Shown in pieces: positions 18,048-27,032 of a stretch of DNA of 44,449 nt. A model generated the notes under the pieces. It made no database searches, was not told the DNA's origin, and saw only the letters and a program-made list of their open reading frames with translations. Position 1 is the stretch's first letter, and each line of letters begins with the position of its first letter. The position numbers were made by a program, and so were the translations under genes. Origin of the DNA: Flavipsychrobacter sp. (GTDB lineage Bacteria > Bacteroidota > Bacteroidia > Chitinophagales > Chitinophagaceae); the NCBI GenBank assembly GCA_025963465.1, contig JAOQAP010000080.1, positions 1 to 44,449 on the forward strand, given 5' to 3'.

Positions 18048-19220
18048 ATGGCGAAATTCTTTTTAAGGAAAAAAATTGGCGACAGGGTAGTAAATGGCCA
18101 TCCATGGATATTCGGAAATGAGCTTGGCGATAGCGATGGTACTGCAGAACCAGGAGATATAGTAGAGGTGTATTCTTACAATGGTTCTTTTGTTGGCAAG
18201 GGCTATATAAACCCTGCGTCACAGATACGGATACGGTTGCTCACCCGTGACAAACAGGAAGTAATAGACGATCAGTTCTTTTATAAAAGAATAAATGATG
18301 CCTGGGAATACCGTAAGCAATTGGGGTATATTGAAAATTGCAGGCTTATATTCGGCGAAGCAGATATGCTGCCCGCTCTTGTTATTGATAAGTTCAATGA
18401 CTATTTCGTTATCCAGACATTGGCGCTCGGTATAGAAAAGTGGAAAGATGCTATCGTTGCCGCACTCAATAAAATATTCAGCCCTAAGGGTATCTATGAG
18501 CGCAATGACGTGTCTGTACGTACACTGGAAGGTATGGAGCAAAAGAAAGGCTTTTTATCCGCTCCGTTTGATACCAACATAATACTGAATGAGAACGGGC
18601 TTAAATTTCATGTAGACATCGAGAATGGCCAGAAGACCGGTTACTTCCTCGACCAGCAGGACAATCGCCGCGCAATTGCTCACGTAGTAAAGGATGCAGA
18701 TGTGCTGGAAGCATTTTGCTATACCGGCACATTCTCTATGCATGCAGCAAAGTATGGCGCCAAAAGCACACTTGGCCTCGACATATCAGAGAATGCGATT
18801 CAAATAGCCCGTAATAATGCTACGCTGAATGGTTTTGAGGATATCAGCAAATTTGAAACAACAAATGCGTTCGATGTGCTGAAATTATGGGCAAAAGAAG
18901 GTAAGCGCTACGATGTGGTGATGCTCGACCCGCCCGCTTTTACCAAGAGCAGGGAGAACATACAGAAAGCAGTGACCGGCTACAAAGAGATCAATCTCCG
19001 CGCCATGAAGCTGATAAAGCCGGGCGGCTACCTCGTAACCGCATCCTGCACCAATCTCGTATCGCCTGAAATGTTCCTTGACACCATTGATGCTGCTGCA
19101 AAAGATGCTAGGCGCACCCTCCGCCAGGTAGAATGGCGCACCCAATCTGCCGACCACCCTATTATCCGCAACATACAATCTACCCAATACCTCAAATTCC
19201 TTATTGCGCAAGTACTTTAA
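18048..19220 (+). CDS. rlmI: 23S rRNA (cytosine-C5)-methyltransferase, RlmI family
   Basis: This 390-residue protein has the RlmI layout. An N-terminal PUA domain (residues 1-80; 'KIGDRVVNGHPWIFGNELGD') is followed by a central EEHEE-like domain and a Rossmann SAM-methyltransferase domain. The latter has motif I 'VLEAFCYTGTFSMHAAKYGA' and the 'DVVMLDPPAF' motif IV, with a Cys in 'LVTASCTN' in the position of the catalytic cysteine of m5C methyltransferases. E. coli RlmI methylates C1962 of 23S rRNA; the same reaction is expected here, though close relatives can differ in target. It is monocistronic: a terminator lies downstream and a perfect -7 element only four bases upstream of the ATG, so the transcript is probably leaderless. 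Confidence 0.9.
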   Translation: MAKFFLRKKIGDRVVNGHPWIFGNELGDSDGTAEPGDIVEVYSYNGSFVGKGYINPASQIRIRLLTRDKQEVIDDQFFYKRINDAWEYRKQLGYIENCRLIFGEADMLPALVIDKFNDYFVIQTLALGIEKWKDAIVAALNKIFSPKGIYERNDVSVRTLEGMEQKKGFLSAPFDTNIILNENGLKFHVDIENGQKTGYFLDQQDNRRAIAHVVKDADVLEAFCYTGTFSMHAAKYGAKSTLGLDISENAIQIARNNATLNGFEDISKFETTNAFDVLKLWAKEGKRYDVVMLDPPAFTKSRENIQKAVTGYKEINLRAMKLIKPGGYLVTASCTNLVSPEMFLDTIDAAAKDARRTLRQVEWRTQSADHPIIRNIQSTQYLKFLIAQVL

Positions 19221-19231
19221 GATTATAACAT

Positions 19232-19275
19232 AAAAAGAAGGTCTCCGTTCATTGGTGAACGGAGACCTTCTTTTT
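19232..19275. terminator. bidirectional terminator between rlmI and kdsA
   Basis: A perfect 20-bp stem (19232-19251 with 19256-19275) with a 4-base loop is A-rich at the left foot and T-rich at the right, so it can end transcripts from both the rlmI and the kdsA side. It is the strongest hairpin in the window. Confidence 0.9.
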
Positions 19276-19287
19276 TTAATTAGCTAC

Positions 19288-20112
19288 TTAGAATTTATTG
19301 ATCACCTGCCTTATCGCAACCAGCTTTTCCAGCAGTGGTTCCAGCAAGGCAAGGTTCAGCATATTAGCCCCGTCAGATTTTGCATGTGCAGGATCAGGAT
19401 GTGTTTCTATGAACAAGCCATCCGCCCCTACTGCTATACCGGCCCGCGCTATGGTTTCTATCATTTGCGGATTACCTCCTGTAACTCCACTGGTTGTATT
19501 AGGCTGTTGCAGAGAATGTGTACAGTCAAGTATCACAGGTACGTTCAGTTGCTGCATTACAGGTATTGCACGGTAATCAACTATCAGGTCATGATAGCCA
19601 AACATAGTACCTCTGTCAGTCAGCATAATATTTTCATTACCGCTTTGTTGTATCTTGTCTACAGCAAACTTCATTGACTCCGGAGAAAGGAACTGCCCTT
19701 TCTTCACATTCACCACCTTGCCCGTTTGCGCAGCAGCTATCAGTATATCCGTCTGCCGGCACAGGAACGCAGGTATCTGCAATACATCCACATACTCAGC
19801 AGCCATAGCAGCTTCGTCAGCAGCATGTATATCGGTCACCAGCGGCACATGAAATGTGTCCCTTACTTTACTAAGTATTTTCAATGCAGCCTCATCACCT
19901 ATTCCCGAAAAGCTGTCCAGCCTGCTGCGGTTAGCTTTACGATAAGACGATTTGAATATCAGCGGCACCTTAAGTCGCTCACATATTCTTACCACCTGCT
20001 CGGCGGTCTTCATAATTACTTCTTCACTTTCTATTACACACGGTCCGGCCATAACAAAGAAGTTGTCCGGATTATATTGTGCGCCAAACAGCGCTTGCAT
20101 ATTTTGTTGCAT
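19288..20112 (-). CDS. kdsA: 3-deoxy-8-phosphooctulonate synthase (metal-dependent type)
   Basis: KdsA condenses arabinose-5-phosphate with phosphoenolpyruvate to KDO-8-phosphate, the first committed step to the KDO sugar of lipopolysaccharide, in the cytoplasm. The 274-residue TIM-barrel protein shows 'FKSSYRKANRSR', 'QIPAFLCRQTD' and 'NVKKGQFLSPE'. The metal ligands of the class II (metal-dependent, Aquifex-type) enzyme are present: Cys25 in 'AGPCVIES', His in 'CTHSLQ', Glu in 'IETHPDP' and Asp in 'SDGAN'. E. coli KdsA has Asn at the Cys position. It is the last gene of a tight reverse-strand operon, 12 bases after the DUF3857 protein, and is closed by the strong shared terminator. Confidence 0.95.
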   Translation of the reverse strand: MQQNMQALFGAQYNPDNFFVMAGPCVIESEEVIMKTAEQVVRICERLKVPLIFKSSYRKANRSRLDSFSGIGDEAALKILSKVRDTFHVPLVTDIHAADEAAMAAEYVDVLQIPAFLCRQTDILIAAAQTGKVVNVKKGQFLSPESMKFAVDKIQQSGNENIMLTDRGTMFGYHDLIVDYRAIPVMQQLNVPVILDCTHSLQQPNTTSGVTGGNPQMIETIARAGIAVGADGLFIETHPDPAHAKSDGANMLNLALLEPLLEKLVAIRQVINKF

Positions 20113-20124
20113 ACTTCTGCAAAA

Positions 20125-22041
20125 TTAATCTTTCCTGCTGAGAACTAACCTATTGTTAAAGTCGGTAACTATTTCCTTATAAAGTTTTATATAGTTCGCA
20201 CATTGATCTTCGGGGTATGTTCCCTTTTTCTGACTGTACGAATAGATAACCTGCAGCATATTACCCTGTTGCAGGGTCGCGCTGAATTTATAAACGGCAA
20301 ATGGCAGTTCCTTGTCGCTCCGCTCATAATTATCCATAGCATATACACCTTCAAGTTGATAAGTGAGGGTATCTGATATCGTATAAGAATGATGTATTTC
20401 GAACGATCCTCTGAACAGCTCTTTTGAAGGAGGAGTGGTAAGTGTATTACTGAAAATATAAGGCGCAATAAATAAATGTGTTCCGCTTTCAGTTATACTC
20501 CCCTCCCCTGTAATATTCATTGACTCATCCAGGTAAGGGATACTACCGGCAACGTTGTTAACAATAGAGTATTCTTGCACAGAGAACATTCCATTACTGA
20601 ATTTGCTGTTCAGGTAACTACCGATATCTGATCTGGCTGCATCATTAATATAATGCTCGTTCTCCCATTCATATCCACTATAATGCTCGCTTACTTTTCC
20701 TTTCATTTCCTCCTTAGCCACAACTATGTTCGCTGTCCGGCTCAGTATATTGATCGTGTCTGCATTACCCGGCGTTCTTACCACATATCCTCCTGAATTT
20801 GTAAGCAGTAATACATTTCTTTCATCTGTAAACGAAGATAAATATCCCGCAGGCAGCGATTTTGACGTACATTCTACCCACATCGAGTCTTTGTCTCCCG
20901 GTACGCATAGTATAGCATGGTTAAATACAGTGCATGGCATTTCAGCGATCATGTTCTTATGCCCATTACTACCTGCAGACACAAGTGCCTGGTATGAGGT
21001 TATCCCCACCTCTTTTAGCAAGGCTTTCATATAATTGCTCAGTGCCTTGCAATCACCATAACCCTTTTCAGCAACAAATTTCGCATCAAACGTTTGCCAG
21101 CCACCTATTCCTAATTGTATGCTCACGTATCTCGTGTTCTTCTTCAGGTAATCATACAGCACATTTACTTTCGCTGCTTTTGTTTTACAGGTATCGGCCA
21201 TTAAGTGCACTGCAACTTTCACATCGTCAGGCAGTATATCCCTGCCGGCATTCAGCTCGTACACAAATTTCCCAATATCGTTCCATGTTGCCATACTACC
21301 CTCCTTCCCTGTCAGTTCAAATTGCTCAATTGCAAACATCATTTCAGGCAAATGAGTGCCATCTCTTTTCGCAAACTCACCGGGGTGCAATGTGGCTGGG
21401 GCATCTTTAATATACGCCGTAAGTTTATTTTCCCCGTCGCCGGAAAACTTTTCAGGTGGCACCGGTATATGAAATGAATGATAGCGTAACGGGAATCCTT
21501 GGGGATAAATAACCGCAACATCGGCAGACTCTACCGCACAGTCATAACCCTCTTTTGGCTCCCATGCAGGTAGATAAAAGGTCATATTCCGCACAGTTTC
21601 TATTTCATACTCACAGGTATAAGGATAGCCTCCGTATCCAAAATCATAAGTATTGTAGTAGACATCACTTATTGAGCCGAAAGAATAGGGTGCGGTCCTT
21701 TTTATGTCCTTTTTTCTTACTTCGTCCAGCTCTATTCCATCTTTGTCATATAACCTGCCTTTTATCGACTTTAACCTGATGAATGAACTTTCATACTCAC
21801 TTACCTTACCATAGTCCGCACCTTTATCATTCAATACTGTTATTGCGTATTTTTTAATCACATGCACTTCACTTGCTGATACAATACGTACTTCATAGTG
21901 AGAATTACGAACCACAGCATTTGCCCTTTTCAGCAATTGAGCCGGTATTACATCAACCTTATAACTAACATTATCAGCACTGCATATCCCCGGCAGGATC
22001 AGCGATAAAACAAACAGGATACTAGTCAGGAACGCCTTCAT
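20125..22041 (-). CDS. DUF3857 / transglutaminase-like secreted protein (intact triad)
   Basis: This 638-residue protein has a signal peptide (residues 1-22) and then a DUF3857 domain (about 40-215). A transglutaminase-like core (about 270-400) follows, with Cys331 in 'GYGDCKALS', His375 in 'FNHAIL' and an acidic residue at Glu390 ('WVECT') where Asp is usual. A beta-rich C-terminal domain ends the protein. The family is widespread in Bacteroidota and of unknown substrate; a periplasmic or outer-membrane location is inferred. It starts on the base after the stop of the upstream paralog (TAA then ATG), so translation is probably coupled, and kdsA follows 12 bases later. Shared transcription with kdsA may point to an envelope role. 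Confidence 0.82.
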   Translation of the reverse strand: MKAFLTSILFVLSLILPGICSADNVSYKVDVIPAQLLKRANAVVRNSHYEVRIVSASEVHVIKKYAITVLNDKGADYGKVSEYESSFIRLKSIKGRLYDKDGIELDEVRKKDIKRTAPYSFGSISDVYYNTYDFGYGGYPYTCEYEIETVRNMTFYLPAWEPKEGYDCAVESADVAVIYPQGFPLRYHSFHIPVPPEKFSGDGENKLTAYIKDAPATLHPGEFAKRDGTHLPEMMFAIEQFELTGKEGSMATWNDIGKFVYELNAGRDILPDDVKVAVHLMADTCKTKAAKVNVLYDYLKKNTRYVSIQLGIGGWQTFDAKFVAEKGYGDCKALSNYMKALLKEVGITSYQALVSAGSNGHKNMIAEMPCTVFNHAILCVPGDKDSMWVECTSKSLPAGYLSSFTDERNVLLLTNSGGYVVRTPGNADTINILSRTANIVVAKEEMKGKVSEHYSGYEWENEHYINDAARSDIGSYLNSKFSNGMFSVQEYSIVNNVAGSIPYLDESMNITGEGSITESGTHLFIAPYIFSNTLTTPPSKELFRGSFEIHHSYTISDTLTYQLEGVYAMDNYERSDKELPFAVYKFSATLQQGNMLQVIYSYSQKKGTYPEDQCANYIKLYKEIVTDFNNRLVLSRKD

Positions 22042-24048
22042 TTATTGGTTCTTTTTAATGGTAATTATTGCGTTCTCTTCCTTCATCATGTCACGATAGA
22101 ACGATTTGATCTGATCGTATGCATTTGCAGAATAGCTGGTAGTATTAATTGTATAAACACTTTTTAACGTGAGGGTCCTCATTCCCTCATAATAATTATA
22201 GTCTGCAGTATAGTGCATTGCTCCACTGTCTATATCCATACCGATAGATTTTGGCATATCGGTAAATTCGTAACCGGCAGGCAACATCACACTCAGGTAA
22301 TACTGTTCCTGTGTCCGGCACGGAAACTCTATGGGCATTATCCTTTTTGCTGCAACGAATGGATTTTTAACCACATCTTTAATGAAAAAGGCATTCAGGT
22401 ATAAGACATTTACCCGCTTATCCATTTTCATAACACCATTCAGGTTTATGATCAGGTTAGTATCAGGCCTATCTTCAAACAAAATATTTGTGCTGGTGAT
22501 AGTAATTTCTTTATTATGGTCATTCATTTCCTTATCAATAAATTTTTGCCTCAGACTCTCGCTTTTATGCCATGCCTTGCGCAAGGCTGAAGAATGCACT
22601 AATCCTAATTTTTGGGTCACTTCTATATTAGCGCTGGTATCTGTTATACCGGATATCTTCACTGCTATTACCTGCTTGTCATACATCATGTCGGTACCCA
22701 GTTCTATTCCTTCTCCTCCACCGCTCTTTTTCAGCACCCTCGCATAACCATTGTAACAGTTAGGCTGTAGCATCCCGTATACGTTATTCCTGTCCGAGGC
22801 ATCCAGCAGCAGGTAACCTGAATCTTGCTTTACTGCACAGGCCAGGTAATTGAACCGGTCAAGTGTAGGAAATATCGCGTTAGGAGATACATTCCCGGTT
22901 GTAGCCAGCAGCAGCGGATATGCTTCTATCTCAGCATTAAGCAGCATAGCACATAGCAGCATGTTCAGTTCTATAGAACTGCCCTGTTTATTATTGAATA
23001 CATCCTCAATAGAATGTTTGGAATACAACCTCGATTGATCGTTGTTCACAGTGTAGGATGAGCGCACATAATTATAGATACTGCGCACAAGCTCAGGCCC
23101 GAAAGGTGTTAACTTTCTTATATTGGTCACTGTTTCATCAAGTATGGCATTCCGGCTTCTAACAGTACCGAAAAATTTGTTATCCAACAATAACTTATCC
23201 AGCTTTGGCCACGAATTGTCCACATGCGTCATCCCGTTTACATCCATATAGCCTGTAAGCTGAAGGATCATACTTTCCAGGTTGTTTTCGGAATTATATA
23301 CAAATGGTTCATTCTTAACACCCGGTACATTCCGTCTCAGCCAAAATGAACCGACAGGCATATCCGGTGTTTGTGGCTTTATACTCACGTTACAAAACTC
23401 ATCCACCCCTTTAAATGCATCCTGTATCGATGGATAGTTGACTTTTACCGGCCGCACGTATGCGATAGAAGTGAATTCCAGATCCTGCGGATAGCTAAGA
23501 TTGTATGAGGTGACCAACTTTGGAAAACGCCCTTGTATTTCCCATTCAGGTAAAATATCTCTCACGGAGCTCACTATGTCGTATGAGTATACTATTATAG
23601 ATCCTTCTTTTACCGCCGGCAGGGAAAAGGTGGTTTCATATACTTCGTCTCTTATCTCTTTTGCATACACGTCTTTTTTGGTCAGCCATGTTTCTTTCAC
23701 CTCGCTCCCTTCTTTGTTATAGGTCTTACCCTCAACATTTTCTACATAATTATAAAGATTGTTGCCATGCGTGTATAAATGTATGTTAGCCAGGCTCATA
23801 TCTGTAGTGCTCAGAAACTTTACGATCCTGTTCACATGCTCATGCTGGCTGAATTTAGAACCTACTGCATGTATATCTTTTGTAATGACGACAGATTTAC
23901 TTTCATACAATATGACAGCTCTCGCCTCACTATCTATATCATAAAGTGTCCGGGAAATATTTTCTTTAATTAAGACATTATCGGTCTGGCTATAGACACA
24001 ATAAGACGTAAAAATGGAAATTACAAATAAAATAATTTTATAATGCAC
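22042..24048 (-). CDS. DUF3857 / transglutaminase-like protein with degenerate active site
   Basis: This 668-residue paralog of the next operon gene has a signal peptide (MHYKIILFVISIFTSYCVYSQ), a DUF3857 domain (about 50-230) and a transglutaminase-like core. In the core the catalytic Cys is replaced: 'NKQGSSIELN' puts Ser358 where 'GDC' is expected. The His position is Tyr401 in 'RFNYLAC'. The Asp of 'LLLDASD' (Asp416) remains. The protein should therefore lack thiol transglutaminase/protease activity and may be structural or a partner of the intact paralog. It is the first gene of the operon with that paralog and kdsA. A perfect -7 element lies 18 bases upstream of the ATG. Confidence 0.82.
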   Translation of the reverse strand: MHYKIILFVISIFTSYCVYSQTDNVLIKENISRTLYDIDSEARAVILYESKSVVITKDIHAVGSKFSQHEHVNRIVKFLSTTDMSLANIHLYTHGNNLYNYVENVEGKTYNKEGSEVKETWLTKKDVYAKEIRDEVYETTFSLPAVKEGSIIVYSYDIVSSVRDILPEWEIQGRFPKLVTSYNLSYPQDLEFTSIAYVRPVKVNYPSIQDAFKGVDEFCNVSIKPQTPDMPVGSFWLRRNVPGVKNEPFVYNSENNLESMILQLTGYMDVNGMTHVDNSWPKLDKLLLDNKFFGTVRSRNAILDETVTNIRKLTPFGPELVRSIYNYVRSSYTVNNDQSRLYSKHSIEDVFNNKQGSSIELNMLLCAMLLNAEIEAYPLLLATTGNVSPNAIFPTLDRFNYLACAVKQDSGYLLLDASDRNNVYGMLQPNCYNGYARVLKKSGGGEGIELGTDMMYDKQVIAVKISGITDTSANIEVTQKLGLVHSSALRKAWHKSESLRQKFIDKEMNDHNKEITITSTNILFEDRPDTNLIINLNGVMKMDKRVNVLYLNAFFIKDVVKNPFVAAKRIMPIEFPCRTQEQYYLSVMLPAGYEFTDMPKSIGMDIDSGAMHYTADYNYYEGMRTLTLKSVYTINTTSYSANAYDQIKSFYRDMMKEENAIITIKKNQ

Positions 24049-24065
24049 GCTGTTTATTAAGTGTG

Positions 24066-24073
24066 CAAAATTA
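24066..24073 (-). promoter_or_regulatory. -7 element (TAATTTTG) for the DUF3857-kdsA operon
   Basis: The reverse strand reads TAATTTTG, a TAnnTTTG match 18 bases before the first ATG of the operon. No clear TTG -33 partner was found. Confidence 0.5.
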
Positions 24074-24118
24074 TGGCTTTTAGACTATAAATAAGTTAGA
24101 TATTGATAGAATATCCTT

Positions 24119-24144
24119 GGGATGCTACAACCTTGCAGCATCCC
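24119..24144 (-). terminator. possible terminator hairpin downstream of sdaA
   Basis: An 8-bp stem, GGGATGCT paired with AGCATCCC, encloses a 10-base loop about 80 bases past the sdaA stop. No T-run follows on the sdaA strand, so factor-independent termination is doubtful. Confidence 0.3.
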
Positions 24145-24224
24145 CTATTGACGGCACATGAGCTCAAGGCTTACTTTTCAATGTATTTTCTCTGCTTTTC
24201 TATCCTGCTAATAAAAGGCTATAC

Positions 24225-25649
24225 CTAACACTCGCTCAGGCTGATAGGTATGTGCAGTGCCAGGCCACCCTCTGCAGTTTCCTTATATTTATGGTTCATA
24301 TCCAGGGCGGTATGCCACATGGTGTTCACCACAGTATCCAGCGATATAAGCGCATTCGCATGATTACTCTGCAATGCCAGTTGCGATGCGGTAATAGCTT
24401 TTATTGCGCCCATAGTATTGCGTTCTATACAAGGCACTTGTACCAACCCACCCACAGGATCGCAGGTAAGGCCCAGGTGATGTTCCATCGCTATCTCCGC
24501 AGCCATCAGGCATTGCTCCACACTACCACCCATGGCCTCGGTAAGCGCCGCAGCAGCCATTGACGATGATACTCCTATCTCTGCCTGGCAGCCGCCCATT
24601 GCAGCAGATAGCGTAGCGCCCTTCTTGAATATACTGCCTATTTCAGATGCCGTAAGCAGGTACCTGATGATCTTCTCTTCGCTGTAGCCATCGCAGAACG
24701 CAATATAGTACATGAGTACTGCCGGCACTACACCTGCCGCACCATTGGTAGGCGCTGTTACTACACGGCCAAACGCTGCATTCTCCTCATTTACCGCCAG
24801 GGCAAAACAGCTTACCCAGTCCAATGTATATTTGAATGACTCTCCCCCGCTCCTGATCACATTCACCCATTCATCAAAACTATTGTAGGTTTTATCTCCT
24901 ATCAGTTTCTTATTCAGGTCATTTGCCCTGCGCGATACATTGAGCCCGCCCGGTAATATACCACCTATATGGGCACCCCGGTACACACAATCGCGCATAG
25001 CTCGCCATATGGCCAGCACGCCTTTGTTGGTCTCCTCCACAGTGCGCCATGTCTTTTCATTTTCCATCACCAGGTCCGATATATTCAGTCCCGTCTTTTC
25101 GCAGGCAGCAAGCAGGTATTCCGCTTTCTCTATCGGGTAAGGCAGGTGCACAAAATCATCGCTGCCTCCTTCATCCCCCTCCTTCACTACAAAGCCGCCA
25201 CCTATAGAGTACCACGTCTCTGCTATCTCATTACCATCTGCAAATGAACATAGGAATGTAACCGCATTAGGATGAAAAGGCAGGCTCTCTTCCATCAGGA
25301 ACACAATATCAAATTCAGGATCGAAAGCAATAATACGCTCACCATTCAGGTTCATCTTGCGTTGCTCTGCTATTTGTTCCATACGTGGTGTCACCTCATT
25401 TACATCAAAGGTCACCGGGTCTTCTCCACACAAACCGAGTAATACTGCCACATCTGTTCCGTGTCCTTTACCTGTTTTGGCCAGTGATCCATACAATAAC
25501 ACTCTTACAGATGTTACCTGCTCTATTCCTTTGGTTTTTATGGTAGCTATAAATCGCTGGGCGGCGCGCCATGGACCTAATGTATGTGAACTGCTCGGGC
25601 CTATTCCTATCTTAAAAATATCGAAGACTGATATACTTTCTTTGCTCAA
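24225..25649 (-). CDS. sdaA: L-serine ammonia-lyase, iron-sulfur, single chain
   Basis: SdaA deaminates L-serine to pyruvate and ammonia in the cytoplasm using a [4Fe-4S] cluster. This 474-residue single-chain form starts '[21 protein letters not shown]', the typical beta-domain entry, and carries the alpha domain in its second half. Cluster ligands are Cys354 ('GGCQAEIG'), Cys396 ('LTCDPVGG') and Cys407 ('QVPCIERN'). Their spacing of 42 and 11 is that recalled for the Legionella enzyme. The very last residue is Cys474, matching the family's tail-in-mouth design in which the C-terminal cysteine occupies the active-site iron. It is monocistronic, with a -7 element 35 bases upstream of the ATG. 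Confidence 0.95.
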   Translation of the reverse strand: MSKESISVFDIFKIGIGPSSSHTLGPWRAAQRFIATIKTKGIEQVTSVRVLLYGSLAKTGKGHGTDVAVLLGLCGEDPVTFDVNEVTPRMEQIAEQRKMNLNGERIIAFDPEFDIVFLMEESLPFHPNAVTFLCSFADGNEIAETWYSIGGGFVVKEGDEGGSDDFVHLPYPIEKAEYLLAACEKTGLNISDLVMENEKTWRTVEETNKGVLAIWRAMRDCVYRGAHIGGILPGGLNVSRRANDLNKKLIGDKTYNSFDEWVNVIRSGGESFKYTLDWVSCFALAVNEENAAFGRVVTAPTNGAAGVVPAVLMYYIAFCDGYSEEKIIRYLLTASEIGSIFKKGATLSAAMGGCQAEIGVSSSMAAAALTEAMGGSVEQCLMAAEIAMEHHLGLTCDPVGGLVQVPCIERNTMGAIKAITASQLALQSNHANALISLDTVVNTMWHTALDMNHKYKETAEGGLALHIPISLSEC

Positions 25650-25684
25650 TGTTATAAATTAAAATTGGTAGAATATTATTCTCC

Positions 25685-25692
25685 CAAAGATA
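25685..25692 (-). promoter_or_regulatory. -7 element (TATCTTTG) for sdaA
   Basis: The reverse strand reads TATCTTTG, an exact TAnnTTTG match, 35 bases upstream of the sdaA ATG. A TTG at 25708-25710 (reverse strand) may be a closely spaced -33 element. Confidence 0.5.
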
Positions 25693-25746
25693 ATGAAAGA
25701 AGTAACCCAACCCTAAAGCGGCGTGTTATTAAAAACTCAAAAAAAC

Positions 25747-25775
25747 AAAGGGCCTTCTATTATAGAAGACCCTTT
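25747..25775 (-). terminator. rho-independent terminator after the fasciclin gene
   Basis: AAAGGG-C-CTTCTA pairs with TAGAAG-A-CCCTTT with one mismatch. On the reverse strand it is followed by a T-rich run (TTTGTTTTTTT). It lies 26 bases past the fasciclin stop. Confidence 0.8.
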
Positions 25776-25800
25776 CAGTAATTAATAGATTGGTATTAGC

Positions 25801-26358
25801 TTATGATGGCATAACCACTGTGTCAATAACGTGGATCACACCGTTCTTCTGGTATACGTCCTTGATAGTAACTGTAGAGATACCACCTTTAGAATCTTTG
25901 ATCTGCAATTTCTTGCCTTTCATCATTACTGTCAGCGTTTCGCCCTGTACAGTAGTCAGTTTTGCAGAACCACCGCCTGCTTTTATCTTGTCCATGATCG
26001 CTTTAGAATCAAGGTTGCCGGATACAACATGGTACGTAAGTATTTTTGTTAATGTAGCTTTGTTCTCTGGTTTTACCAGGTTGTCTACAGTACCTGCTGG
26101 CAGTTTACCAAATGCAGCATTAGTAGGTGCGAATACGGTAAATGGACCTGCGCTTTGCAGTGTTTCTACCAGCCCTGCAGCCTTTACTGCAGCTACCAGC
26201 GTAGTGTGGTCTTTAGAGTTAACAGCGTTCTCAACGATGTTTTTGGTTGGGTACATTGCTGCACCACCTACCATTACTGTGCTCTGTGCATAACTTACTG
26301 TAGTGTTACCTGCTATCAGTGCTGCTGCGAATACCGGGATCAAAAGAATACGTTTCAT
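25801..26358 (-). CDS. secreted fasciclin (FAS1) domain protein
   Basis: This 185-residue protein has a signal peptide (MKRILLIPVFAAALIAGNTTVSYAQ) and one FAS1 domain. The H1 box is 'GPFTVFAPTNAAFGKLPAGTVDNL', then 'LTKILTYHVVSG', and the closing H2-like strand is 'GVIHVIDTVVMP'. FAS1 domains mediate cell adhesion or matrix contacts; in Bacteroidota single-domain versions are common secreted or periplasmic proteins of undefined role. A short hydrophilic insert precedes the domain ('GGAAMYPTKNIVENAVNSK'). It is monocistronic, with a clear terminator downstream and a 16-bp dyad about 105 bp upstream. No lipobox was seen, so it is probably soluble or exported. Confidence 0.9.
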   Translation of the reverse strand: MKRILLIPVFAAALIAGNTTVSYAQSTVMVGGAAMYPTKNIVENAVNSKDHTTLVAAVKAAGLVETLQSAGPFTVFAPTNAAFGKLPAGTVDNLVKPENKATLTKILTYHVVSGNLDSKAIMDKIKAGGGSAKLTTVQGETLTVMMKGKKLQIKDSKGGISTVTIKDVYQKNGVIHVIDTVVMPS

Positions 26359-26462
26359 AAATTTGTGTTTTTGTGTTTGGTTAAAAATTGTTTACCTATA
26401 CACTTACGGCGGCTTTTGATGTTTGGTTTTCCGGTTTTGAAAAAAAACTAAAAATATTTTCA

Positions 26463-26485
26463 GGCTTATCGGTAGACCGATAGCC
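26463..26485. promoter_or_regulatory. inverted repeat between divergent fasciclin and YhcH-family genes
   Basis: The core TATCGGT-AG-ACCGATA is a perfect 16-bp dyad, extended by GGC/GCC with one bulged T. It lies in the 188-bp divergent intergenic space and could be an operator. The lack of a T-run argues against a terminator. Confidence 0.4.
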
Positions 26486-26546
26486 GTTTGTAAATAAGGA
26501 TTACCATATTTATCAGTTTTTCATAATTTACAGTACAATCCATTAT

Positions 26547-26995
26547 ATGATCATAGACCTACTGCTGCACGATACAATTCAGTTCACCCTCATATCAGTA
26601 AAGCATTTCATTACCTGCAGACCACAGACCTTGAAGCAATAGCGCCGGGCAGGTATGCTATAGATGGTGATAATATCTTTGCCATAGTGCAGGAGTATGA
26701 TACTATGGATAGCGCTACAGAGCAAATGGAAGCCCACCGTAAGTATGTAGATGTACAATACATGATAACAGGCGCAGAACTTGTAGGCCACATGCTATAT
26801 AGCGGACAGGTCCCATCTAAAGAATACAGTGATGCAGAAGACTTTATGCTCTTCCCCGATACGCCGTCTTTCTTTAGCCTGTTCAGCGCGGGTACCTTCA
26901 TGGTCTTCTTCCCTACCGATCTGCATATGCCCTGCATAAAAGTAACAGAGACAGCAAAAGTGAAGAAGATAGTGATAAAGGTGCGGGTACAATAA
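26547..26995 (+). pseudogene. YhcH/YjgK/YiaL family protein, frameshifted near the 5' end
   Basis: An ATG at 26547 opens 'MIIDLL', the typical start of this cupin-like family (related to the beta subunit of evolved beta-galactosidase). That frame then runs to an early stop. The rest of the family sequence continues in another frame from base 26564: 'AARYNSVHPHISKAFHYLQ', then 'EAHRKYVDVQYMITG' and 'FPTDLHMPCIKV' to the stop at 26995. The two parts together give about 149 residues, the usual length. One base appears to be missing around 26559-26566 (CTACTGCTG). An intact Met-initiated ORF covers only 26687-26995. The cause is either a real disrupting mutation or a sequencing error. The VOC gene follows 37 bases later. 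The family is linked to sialic acid and sugar metabolism in other bacteria. Confidence 0.75.
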
Positions 26996-27032
26996 CAAGC
27001 TAACTATTCATAAATAACTTAACCTAATTATA

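Noticed and set aside
20726-21477. Overlapping forward open frames within the DUF3857 genes
   Set aside because: They are antisense shadows without start signals or family features.
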